Source: Hysterangium stoloniferum
Taxonomy: Eukaryota > Basidiomycota > Agaricomycetes > Hysterangiales > Hysterangiaceae
Assembly (NCBI GenBank): GCA_015178975.1
Contig: WHVD01000057.1
Location: 434,001-498,000 of the forward strand
DNA length: 64,000 nucleotides
Direction of reading: 5' to 3'
In this document: positions 36,101 to 45,365 of the stretch, in pieces
How positions within the stretch are numbered: the first letter of the stretch is position 1
Layout of the letters: every line of letters begins with the position of its first letter
Notes under the pieces: generated by a model
Told to the model about the DNA's origin: nothing
The model's database searches: none
What the model saw: only the letters and a program-made list of their open reading frames with translations
Made by a program: the position numbers and the translations under genes

Positions 36101-37516
36101 GTAACTACTCCTTCGCATTATTTCATCGGCAAGAATAAGCTATTGTTCTTTCGAGATTCGGACTGGAAAAGTCGAATCTGCATTCCTAGCAGCATGACGA
36201 CAACCATACTCAAGCTAATACATGATAACCCCTTCAAAGGAGCTCATGCAGGCGGCCACAGACTCTTTGGGCTGATGAAAGACCGCTTCTTCTGGCCGAG
36301 GATGTTGCATGACTGTGTGGCATACGCTCGCAGCTGCGACATATGCCAGAAAACCAAGGTCGATCATTCTACTCGACAAGGAGCTCTTCGACCCGCAGAT
36401 GTACCCCTAAGGCCATTCGAGGTTGTCTTGATGGACCTGATTACTGGATTGCCTCCTTCTACAGAGAGTGCTTATTCACCCATCTTCATTGCCATGGATA
36501 AACTCACGTGTTTCTTAATTTGTGAACCCACCACTTCAGATCTATCCGCAGAAGGATTTGTGTGAATCTTCGTGAATAAAGTGGCCGCTCCTTTCGGCCT
36601 ACCTTCAAGGATAATCTGTGATGGAGACAAGAGGTGGACCTGTAGGTTCTGGAGAGAGGTCTGCAAGGTATACAGAAGTGCCCTTGCAGTATCCTCGTCC
36701 CACCATCCTCAGACCAACGGTCAAACGGAGAATGCCAATGCGATCATGGAGCAAATGCTCAGAGCGTACTGCGCCTCTTCGAAGGAGGAATGGTCTAAAT
36801 GGACTCAAGTAGTGGCTCATACCTACAATTTGATGGTTCAAAGCTCAACAAGCTATGCGCCGGCCTTTTTGCTGATGGGCTACATACCAAGAGGAATGTC
36901 TCGCTGTCTAAGAGGGGACGACCCTGTGGTTCCCAGAGAATTATTGGATAGCCCCGTAGCCGACCAATGGATCTTAGAATTAGAAAACCATCGACAAGTG
37001 GCACGGGATTTGATTGCACGAGCACAAGAAACCCAAGCTCGCAGCTACAACAAGAGATGGAGATTGGTGGAAGATATCTCAGAGGGAGATTATGTTCTGA
37101 TTAATCCCCATTCTCTCGAGCTCGTCGAAGCCAAGGGACCCGGAAGGAAACTTATACAAAGACGGATAGGGCCGTTTGAAGTCTTGGAGAAGATCAATCC
37201 TCAAGTCTTCCAACTCTGCATTCCCTCGGAATATCAATTACACCCAGTGATTAATCGAGACCATCTTAAAAGGTACCATCTCTCCCCTAAGGAATTCGGA
37301 TCCAGGGAGCTACTCGAGAATCCTCGAGAACTCAATCGTAACGACAAGGAGTATGAAGTAGAAGCTATAGTAGGGCACAAAAAGCATCGAAATCGACTCC
37401 TTTTCCAGGTTCGATGGAAAGGATATGGACCGGAGGAGGACACCTGGTTAAACGGCAATGACCTTCGTAACGCTCCCACTCTTCTTAGAGCTTACAAGAC
37501 TATTTATCGAATTTAA
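33138..37516 (+). pseudogene. Gypsy pol: protease, RT, RNase H, integrase, chromodomain
   Basis: An aspartic protease motif LDAGADLSLIS (near 33287) follows two frame changes after gag. RT shows VIDYRKLN, MPFGLRNGPSIFQ and the catalytic VYIDDIMIF. RNase H includes STTERE-like SATEREALAAKEG and the aspartate motif LLITDHAALQW. The integrase has an HHCC domain (H..H near 36227-36260, CDICQ), core aspartates in LMDLITGLP and IICDGD, and the glutamate in NGQTENANAIMEQ. The C-terminal chromodomain reads EVEAIVGHKKH...VRWKGYGPEEDTW. TGA stops lie at 34476, 34518, 34707, 35181 and 36563, and there is a frame change near 35750. The catalytic residues are intact, so decay is recent. Confidence 0.88.
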
Positions 37517-37773
37517 TGATCATTTCACATCCTTACGACGACAACACTGTTTATCTACTTCTAGCTCTACCCCCCACTTTCATCCCCCTCGGCCTTTCAC
37601 CTCAATAACCGAGCTGAGCTTGAAATTAATATAAAATACGTAAATTCACTATGGAACCGCCTTTACTCCATATGCTCCTCCCCCCAGACCCAATTTCCCA
37701 ATTTTAAAAGAATACCTCGACCTCAAACTACAGTTCCTTCTTCCCACCACCTCGAACAGAAACTGTCGAGCGC

Positions 37774-39935
37774 GTGGAGGAGACCTCATCGTCCACGAAT
37801 CCTATGCGGACGGACTCCATTTCAAAAGCTACACCATGGTCCTCTAATACTTGGGGGGCTCCCTTGGGAACATGGAGCAAAACCCCACCACCTTCTCATA
37901 GTATTTTCCCTTCTACCGAAGAGGAGATCAAAAATAAACAGCAGTCCGAGGCTTTCTCTGTGCAGGTCCAGGAGGAATTGAAAATGCTTAAACAGAAGAG
38001 GAGAGAGGAGTACTTGGAAGGACAGCGGAGGATGGGGGCTAGGGATAATGTCCCTTCAAGGCGGACACAGCAGGAATGGAGGAGAATGGAAGGGCACGAT
38101 AATCCTTCAATCATCGCTCCCCCTTTGGGTCATAAATGGATGGATTTCGCTGAAACGGATTGCAGCAATGGGGGCACGCCATGTGTTCAGAGTGTGGGAC
38201 AAAAAAGTAGGAAAGGAAAAGATGGGGTCACCTTCTACGATTGGGACAAAATACGAAGGATCAAATTACAAAGCATTGCATTGCAACATGGAGATGGAGT
38301 TGCACTACCTCCCAGACCCTCTTCACAACGTGGACCTCAGGAACGGACCTACCGGATGGGGCCCAGTGATCTTTCATCTGACTCGGAGGACGACCAATCT
38401 CGCTACCCTGCCTACGACAGCAAGTACCTCAGTGCTGACTGCCATGAAGGTTTCCTACTCCCTGACAACATTCACTTCTTCACGAGTGATCCTAACCAAC
38501 GATGAAAGCTACCGACTTCCATCAGAGTTTGGAGGGGGTATCATCCAGCAGACTCTGCGATGCCATCCAGTTCCACTCACCTCCCTTTACCTCCACCGGT
38601 CTCTTCCGTACCCACATTACAGCGCTTTACACCCTTTTCAGAGTTACCGGGAGCTCTTGTACCATCCGCCGAGCTGCCTTCTCTTCCCCCTATACCATTA
38701 CCCCTCCCCTTCGCAGGACATTCCCTTATATCACCGTCCTCATCCGCACCCAAGCCTTCTCCAGCACCGCCGCCAATCTCACCCCTCTGCACATCACCTG
38801 ACCCTCTCGTTGCCTCCCACTCTACTCCGACGCCTTTGGTCCCTGCAGTGTCGAACACTCCCCTTATTTCCTTGACAACGCGGAGTCCACTGCCCGCCTC
38901 TCCCTACTCCCCTTGTGTTTCTCTGGGAAGCCCCATTCAGCATCCTAACGTTACATTAATGGATGTTGATCACCCTATCCCAGAAGTTCTCGCAACGCCT
39001 ATGGAGGAAGTCCTTGAGGCGCCTCTCTCAGCCACAGACGTCTCCAAGGAACCCCCCAGCAATGGAAGTCTTCGAGGAGCCTCCCCCCTTAAGCGAAAAA
39101 GCAAAAGGGAAATGAAGAACCGATATTCAGGCCAACGAGCCCCTTGTCATTGACCCCCCCCCCCACCCACCCCATTCGCAGCCCCCCACCCCGGCCGCCC
39201 TCTCCCTCCCACTCTCAGGATACGGCTGGCCCCTCTTGTCCCTTCCAGTCAAGTTGGATACGCGTGTCCATTAATTACCCCTCCGACATCTTTATTGTGG
39301 GACGCACATTAACGGGACTGGGACCAACCCTGCGGCACCCCCTTCTTAAAGGGCATATTCAGGGGTATAGCGGGTCTCTCACGTTGTCGGACCGCATGAG
39401 TGCATTTTACTTATGCGTCAACGACCCTAAGGAACAGCTGCATTTAGTGGAGGATATTGAACGGGTGGAACTCTCCATGTTTCAGTCGTTACTTGTCAAC
39501 TCTTCTTGTGTTCTTCCTGAACACACACCAACCCACTCAGCAGTGGACCTCGTTGACTTGTTGGAGCAACTGTTGCTGGATTCAGACACCTCAAGAGGAA
39601 TCCCCCCTGGGGGAGACATGAGCTCCACACCACTTATCACTCCTACCCCGCCATCACTACACCCTCGACCCCCTCTCATTGCCCGCATTACTGACGCTTC
39701 CGCTGATCGTGTTCACGCCATAATTCGAATGCACCAGAAAGCCTACGGTCATTGGGTCTCGTCGATCCAAAAACTGGATGGGTTAACATCCGCCAATGAT
39801 GCTTCGAAGTGGGAGGACATCGCTCTTTCCTTTCGTGCCAAGCGTCTCACCTGGGGCAATGCTATCCTACACCTTGGGGGTTCATCGCAGGACGCATGGG
39901 GAGGAGTTCCAAGCATCCTTCGACATCTTCTTTGA
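37774..39935 (+). pseudogene. Additional ORF between pol and 3' LTR, function unknown
   Basis: A long reading frame begins MEETSSSTNPMRTD and has a Lys/Glu-rich coiled-coil-like part (EEEIKNKQQSEAF...LKQKRREEY). A conserved-looking FYDWDKIRRIKLQSI follows. The frame has a single TGA at 38503, then a proline-rich segment, then LKRKSKREMKNR (possible nuclear signal). A run of eleven Cs at 39154-39164 shifts the frame. The last part (VSINYPSDIFIVGRTLTGLG ... LLKGHIQGYSG) appears globular and ends TGA at 39933. Read through the two lesions, it would be about 720 residues. No transmembrane segment or signal peptide is obvious, so it does not look like an envelope. No known domain was recognised. 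Confidence 0.6.
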
Positions 39936-39960
39936 CATAGCTCTTTGACTTGGGGGGCAC

Positions 39961-40571
39961 TGTGAGAGGTATGGCGAAATACACTCAGGAAATATAGTCG
40001 GATGAGCTCTTACTATATTTCCTTTATTATTTCTGTTTTCTCTCTTTTATTATATCTATAATTAGTTCGACAACCTATGTATGCGGTACATTGACTCTTG
40101 TGGGCACACACACGCCAGACTTATGTATTCTAGCGCCCGTAGTTTAGAACTCAGACACTTTTTACACCGCAACCACAACTTACCCAGACACCTGTTAGTG
40201 TCCTGTAAGTTGTGATTGGTGTATCATCTCGACTGTCACAGACAGGCTTTAGCCATCTACTCAATCAGAGTTTCGAACTGTACCAGTCGAAACTCAATCC
40301 TTATCTCAATCCACGAGGACTACATCCACACTACTCTATTATTCAACTCTCTAGTTACTCTACTTTGCACTCGAGCAGTCATTCAGAATCGCACTTAACA
40401 GTCGATTCTACTTATTCGTTCTAGCTCTCTACCTTATTCTAGATAGCTACTTCTCTCTACCGTATTGAACTAAGTAGTCAATATGTGTTCAGTCTGTATT
40501 AGACTTAGACAGTCAATACATCTTAGTGTCGTACCTAAACGGTCGATATTCTTCGTATATAGAATGGTTAG
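39961..40571 (+). repeat. 3' LTR of the chromodomain Gypsy
   Basis: It begins TGTGAGAGGTATGGCGAAAT directly after a purine-rich tract. It retains the uninterrupted GTATTCTAGCGCCCG that was split in the 5' LTR. It ends near TATATAGAATGGTTAG. It serves as the empty-site reference for solo LTR copy 2. Confidence 0.85.
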
Positions 40572-40891
40572 AACTTCTACCACTCTTCACACCAGTGAAG
40601 GTAATAGCTTCTGGAAAGCAAACATTTAAATGTTGCACAACAACACCCAACGTGAGCGTGAAGAAATTCTGGGGGACATATTCAAGTCGCCTATTTACAC
40701 CAGACATCCACGGATATCACAACAAACATATAATGTTGACCACCTTGATTTGGGACGAACAAGAGTAAGGTAGGCATCACTTTAGTTCAGCACCTTATGT
40801 AATCATATTACTAAGCACCAAGAGTGGCCAAATTTGCGAATCAAATTTTTGAAAAATTTATTATGAAGTCAAAAAATGAATTGGAGGGTCA

Positions 40892-41239
40892 CTATACAGA
40901 GAGTTCTTGAATCTCTGGGTAATAATCTCTAGGATTTTCATCATTTTCATCATCTGAGTCCAAATCATGAGCAAGATCTGGTAGAGGTTCTTCCTCAAAG
41001 TCATCAAGAAAGCCCACCAAGGTGAGAGATCCATCTTCTTCATCCACAATAAATGCTTCCTCATACATCCTTTCATTGCTTTGATCTAGATTGAGAGAAA
41101 CTGGTTTGCAATTGAAGTCATCATCATCTGGGATATCCTTGATTGTCACTGAGGGCTTTTTTTGTGCCTTGGATCCAAGGTTTTTGATGTGAGATTGTGC
41201 AGCTTTAGACTTCTGAGGCATGGTAGTAGAACTGTGCAA
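40892..41239 (-). CDS. Small acidic hypothetical protein
   Basis: An intact single-exon frame of 115 codons. A better start may be the second methionine at 41221 (MPQKSKAAQSHIKNLGSKAQ), giving about 109 residues. The N terminus is basic (KAQKKPSVTIKD); the rest is very acidic, with runs such as DIPDDDDF and DLDSDDENDEN. No known domain was recognised. It may belong to a mobile element, because the surrounding sequence is repeat-like and words around its 5' side (GTGCAACTGC, TGCACAT) resemble decayed DNA near 20750-20870. Translation is not certain. Confidence 0.4.
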   Translation of the reverse strand: MHSSTTMPQKSKAAQSHIKNLGSKAQKKPSVTIKDIPDDDDFNCKPVSLNLDQSNERMYEEAFIVDEEDGSLTLVGFLDDFEEEPLPDLAHDLDSDDENDENPRDYYPEIQELSV

Positions 41240-41635
41240 CTGCGTGTTTGCTACTACACTGCTTATGTAATGTGGCCTGTGATCAAGTGCACAGCTTACT
41301 GCACAAGTACATGTGCAACTATACCCTCTTTTTCTTAGGAGAATTTTTATGTAAGTAATATAGGTACAATACAGTTTTCTTTCCCAATTTTAGGCCCTTA
41401 AAACAAGGCTGCCCAATATATCACGTGATGATTATGTAAGCGGCCAATACTGACACTGTCAAAATTTTGAAAATCTCAGAATCACATGGAAATGCATTTT
41501 AAGCATTCAGAGACTCAAAAAAAAAAGAAGTCAAAATTTGTAAGTCCTACTACTTGGCAAGGGTGAATTATTTTTCAAGTTTTAAACCTGAGAACTGGAG
41601 GAATGGATCCCAACTCCACTTTGTTAAAGCAGGTG

Positions 41636-41813
41636 CTAGATAATGAAGTTATCTCAGTGTTTGCACGCGAGAGCGGGGCTAAACAGCTAATATTTACCTA
41701 GATAATGAAGTTATCTAGGTGTACATTTATGAGTACAAAAGGTAGAGCATATGTATGTATCCTAACTCACCTCAGTGTTTGCAGGTGAGAGCGGGGCTAA
41801 ACAGCTGAGGTGA
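41636..41813. repeat. Two-copy hairpin repeat
   Basis: The near-palindrome AGATAATGAAGTTATCT occurs at about 41637 and again near 41700. The block CTCAGTGTTTGCA-x-GCGGGGCTAAACAGCT occurs at 41657-41691 and at 41771-41806. The second copy is enclosed by the inverted repeat TCACCTCAG (41767-41775) and CTGAGGTGA (41805-41813), so it can form a 9-bp stem with a 29-base loop. No known RNA family was recognised. Confidence 0.55.
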
Positions 41814-42059
41814 AACTAACTAATGAACGAGTATAAGTAAGATTCAGAACTACATGGCTCATGATACTACAAGTAAGTTCCGTAAATAAGCATGATCATT
41901 GTGTTTAAGATTGAATAGACCAAGAGGGTGGCAAGTTATATTTCCGAATACAAAGGACGGAACTAATCTGGTTAGGCAAGGCAGCTGATGCATGGAGCTT
42001 ACGATGTATTTGTTTATTCAACACACTTCCCTGGGCTTTAATTACAGATTATCTATGTT

Positions 42060-42543
42060 GTGGAAGCACAGAAAGGAATGCGAGCAGGTCACTTTTTTGC
42101 TTACATAAACAGGTGCCAAACTAAAGTGACGCCTACCTTAAGTGTAATGAAGGTGCTTATTAGTAATAGTAAAAGCTCCTTATTTCGGGGAGCTAAATTG
42201 TTTGTTATGCCCATTCATCCTGATATAACAGACACAATACGAAGCTCAGGGTTGGGGAAGCATGAAACCCTCTTGAAGAAATATAGCCCAGGGAACCCCC
42301 ATGGCTACTTCGAGGATATTGCTTCTGGAAAAGGGGGATAATCAAAACAAAACCGCCAGTGCAAACTGCGGCAACCCCAATGATTTGAAACTGTGTGTGC
42401 GCTGCAGGCAGACATGGTACTATTATGTCGTTTGTCAACAGGTAAGTAACAAACATGTTTGTGTTCTGGTTTTTCACATCTTCTTCCAGCCTGGTTGGAG
42501 AATGAAGCACAAACAAGAATGTAAGGAAATGAATTTTAAATAA
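42060..42543 (+). pseudogene. MYND-type zinc-finger gene fragment
   Basis: An open stretch (GHFFAYINRC...GYFEDIASG) is followed by a frame change near 42330 and then ANCGNPNDLKLCVRCRQTWYY. A 48-base intron (42442-42489, GTAAGT...CCAG) joins VCQQ to PGWRMKHKQECKEM-stop. The Cx2C...CQ..W..HK..C spacing is that of the MYND finger, but the first zinc-binding cysteine appears as serine. The frame change, missing cysteine and lack of a clear start suggest a pseudogene or gene tail. Confidence 0.55.
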
Positions 42544-42580
42544 AGAAAGGCGTGTGTTCTCCGATGTCTTCCTTAAATAG

Positions 42581-43044
42581 CATCAGGGATTTGAGAATGT
42601 CTACACCCACTATATAGACTCCCTAGCCTTCCTAGACTCCCTAGATCTATAGTAAGCTTTTATACTGACTAGTAAATAGGGATCTTGCAAAAGTAGGGTG
42701 TCTAGCCAAGCTAGCTCTCCTAGATGGCTCTAGACAATATAGATGGCATACTTACTGATCTTCCCACTTTCCTGATGTGCCTACCATTCAATTTTGTATC
42801 ATGTCCAATGATACAGGATGTTCACCAATGATTGCATCAATTTCTCCCTGAGGTTACATCAGGAAAGTGGGAACCATCTATATTGTCTAGAGCCATCTAG
42901 GAGAGCTAGCTAGCTCGGCTAGACTCGGCTAGACACACTACTTTTGCGAGATCCCTATTTACTAGTCGGTATAAAAGCTTACTATAGAACTGGGGAGTCT
43001 AGGGAGTCTACAAAATGGGTGTAGACATTCCCAAATCCCTGATG
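42581..43044. mobile_element. Foldback / MITE-like element (464 bp, about 200-bp arms)
   Basis: It starts CATCAGGGATTTG and ends CAAATCCCTGATG. The two arms (about 42581-42780 and 42850-43044) are inverted copies. They share 'atctatagtaagcttttata', 'tagtaaatagggatct', 'gctctcctagatggctctag' and 'cccactttcctgatgt'. The left arm has small insertions. TA lies close to both ends, but the target duplication is not certain. There is no coding capacity, so it must have been mobilised in trans. Confidence 0.8.
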
Positions 43045-43382
43045 TACATTCAAAAAGTCTGACATCCCATAGGCCTCGGCGAGCAGGGAGATTGGCTGAG
43101 AAACCTTATGATTCTGCAGCTAGATCTACCTTGCCGTGTACCTTCGACGGATTTTTATCCGCAACGTCAAGAAGATAATTTTGTTAAGAGCATGAATGGA
43201 TGGTATTAACTGCTGCTACGCAGTCGAGGTCTTTGTCTCCCATGTAGACGCCAACTTCAAATTATACCATCTTCGCCAGATAGGTAAGATTTTTTTATGA
43301 GCCGTTTCGCAGCTCCTGAAACTATGAAAGTAAGAACATCCCAACCCCCCTCGAACACGCCCCCGTAGAAGCCGAATAACTC
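43045..43382. other. Spacer, nothing recognised
   Basis: No open frame of note, no RNA gene and no element end was identified between the foldback element and the Copia-type LTR. Confidence 0.4.
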
Positions 43383-43638
43383 TGTTGGAATACGAGCGTT
43401 ACATAAGTTCGTAACACATATTCCTTTTGTTCTTTGTTCTTTGTTTCTTTACTCCCATTGTTCAATCCCTTTTTGTTGCCCCATTTGATATTCTATTGTT
43501 TAGCAGACATATATAAGTAGCCTAGTGTTCATGTATCTACTTATTCGTTTGCCTAATCTTACTACAAGATATACGCACAAACGAAATTTATATACTGCTC
43601 TTATAGTTCATTCGGAGCTTCTATATTTTATTTCAACA
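43383..43638 (+). mobile_element. Solo LTR, Copia-type (256 bp)
   Basis: It begins TGTTGGAATACGAGCG and ends TATTTCAACA. The inverted TGTTG/CAACA ends, the length, a pyrimidine-rich middle and a TATA-like ATATATAAGTAGCC near 43508 are typical of fungal Copia LTRs. Flanking pentamers are AACTC and AACTA, a target duplication with one mismatch. No internal domain follows. Confidence 0.65.
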
Positions 43639-44006
43639 AACTAATGTTGGACCCGGGGCTCATGGCCCCATATATACACACTTGAATTGTGCCTAAATGC
43701 GGTTGGTCGATTATCCGGCGGGAAATCAATGTATGTCCGTCCGGAGGATTTTCTTGCCAACAGCAGGCTTGAGGCTTGAACGGCCATCCTACCTGCGGAT
43801 AGTAGTCAACTATATTGAATGTGCGTAGCCAGCTCTGCGCTTTTCCAACCACGTCATGCCTGTCCGAATCACTGATTGGCTGGTTTATTACAGCTTTGCT
43901 TTGCTCTCACGATAAGATATTTGAAAATAAGAAAGAGTGCAATTTGTAATCTCTATCCATTATGGAATTAACAAAAGATATATAACGTTAGGGATCAAAA
44001 GAGATA

Positions 44007-44083
44007 GGCAGGATCGGGATTTGAACCAACAGATGACAGATTCAATATCAACTCCACACCACTATAATCGCCGATCGCCTGCC
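44007..44083 (-). other. tRNA-like sequence with pol III box motifs
   Basis: On the minus strand the segment starts GGCAGGC and ends ATCCTGCC, which pair over six bases. It contains TATAGTGGT (box A-like) and GGTTCAAATCC (box B-like). The region between does not fold into a standard anticodon arm at normal spacing, so I do not call a functional tRNA. It could be a degraded tRNA gene or the head of a tRNA-derived SINE. Confidence 0.4.
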
Positions 44084-45324
44084 AACTTGTAAAGACCGTG
44101 ACTAATATATTGGAACTCCATATAGATATCTCCATTAGGCGATGATTTATTGTCTTAGTGTTAGCGCGCTGTTAAGTTTTCGGTGAGGACCGACATTTCG
44201 CGTTGGTCTGAGCTCTGTCAAACGCGTGAAGAATTACAAATAATTCAACTCGGACTTATATATACCATGAGCTTTTTAGCACTCGCACAACTCCACCACG
44301 GGCGACCAGACTTTTTCGGAGTGGGTATTTACCTTGGCAATGAGATCGCTATTAGCCGGCGCAGGCGGTTTCGGCTCCTGGGACGAGTTCACAGTCGATT
44401 GTTACGACTCGGCATCCCGGCCCCAAATCTCATCCCATTAGCGTCTTACTTGCTCTTATGCGCCGTACCGTCCCCCAGACACGCACTCAGACTTTTAAAA
44501 TGTGTAATCATCAATTTCTAATAAAGAAATTATTCTCCTGCCATAATGAGACAAATTTCTGTTGCTGTATTTAATTAAGTTTTTATAAAAAAAGTCTTAT
44601 TATCTGGACCAAAAAGGAGATGTGTAAGAATAAAATTCATTAGGATATGACTCTGTGACATTAGTGTTGAAATAGGATGGATAGTAACTTGCAGGATTCC
44701 CGGTGTTGATGGCAGCGAGTTGAGGGGGTCGACCGGTGCTGATGGCGAAGCGTGTGGTGACTGGATCATTTAACACTGGTAAAGGGGGGCTATAGGATAT
44801 GTTTGTGAATTTTGTGTTAAAATTTCGGGCCCTACACGAGGAAAGGAAATGGCGAGTTGTGGATTCGTGCAGGTACTTGTATTGCGATGATTGCGAAGCA
44901 GCATACCCTGATGGGATCCACTCAGCGCCAACGGGAATCAAATAATTCCTCATTCTCTCGCAAATCATTTCTTTCCTATATTAATTAGATACATACTTTT
45001 AATGCTTGAGGGCTAATTTTCATATTGATGGCAGTTTTCGACATTGCCAGGAGGTTTTCCTTCTAATTTTCATAATGCTTGTGTTCCGGCTAGACTACAC
45101 TGCTTTTAATATGGGAGTTTATCAATTTATTTATAATAAATAAAAGTAGCTGGGGGCTCAATGAGGCGATATGACACCGGTACGACGTAGCGAATATTGA
45201 TGTGATCAGGTCTGTGGCCGGGATGCCGAGTCGTAACAATCGACTGAGTCCTGCCTGGGACCCGGGCTAGCGGCAGCCCCCCGAAACCGATGCCGGAATT
45301 GAAAACTAGCACGTGTTTGATCAC
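44084..45324. other. Spacer with two unrecognised open frames
   Basis: Plus-strand 44183-44521 (112 codons) and minus-strand 44600-44968 (122 codons) are open, but neither shows a domain, a splice context or biased composition that would support a gene. The stretch nearest 45300 is the promoter side of the dienoyl-CoA reductase gene. Confidence 0.35.
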
Positions 45325-45333
45325 TATATATAT
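45325..45333 (+). promoter_or_regulatory. TATA box of the dienoyl-CoA reductase gene
   Basis: CTATATATATC lies about 35-40 bases before the start codon at 45366, a close but common spacing for fungal genes with short leaders. No other core element was identified. Confidence 0.5.
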
Positions 45334-45365
45334 CGCAGCTTAAGAGTTCGTTTACCGAAGACAAT

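Larger units (their letters stand above)
26441..40571 (+). mobile_element. Chromodomain Gypsy LTR retrotransposon with two nested solo LTRs
   Basis: The order is 5' LTR (26441-28118, enlarged by an insertion), gag (from 28134), zinc knuckle, protease, reverse transcriptase, RNase H, integrase, chromodomain (ending 37516), an extra ORF (37774-39935), a purine-rich CTTGGGGGGCAC, then 3' LTR (39961-40571). Without the nested LTRs the element would be about 11 kb. RT, RNase H, IN order with a C-terminal chromodomain identifies a chromovirus-type Gypsy. Ten TGA and one TAA stops plus a few frame shifts inactivate it. The two LTRs remain highly similar, so it is much younger than the relics to its left. 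The flanking target duplication could not be fixed. Confidence 0.88.

Noticed and set aside
28134-38505. UGA recoding as the explanation for in-frame TGA codons
   Set aside because: The host genes use normal stops, a TAA and frame shifts are also present, and CGA-to-TGA decay explains most positions.
37774-39935. Envelope gene of the Gypsy element
   Set aside because: No signal peptide, membrane anchor or cysteine-rich ectodomain is visible; described only as an additional ORF.
44183-44968. Two open frames (plus 112 codons, minus 122 codons) as genes
   Set aside because: No recognisable domains, no splice partners and no supporting promoter; consistent with chance.
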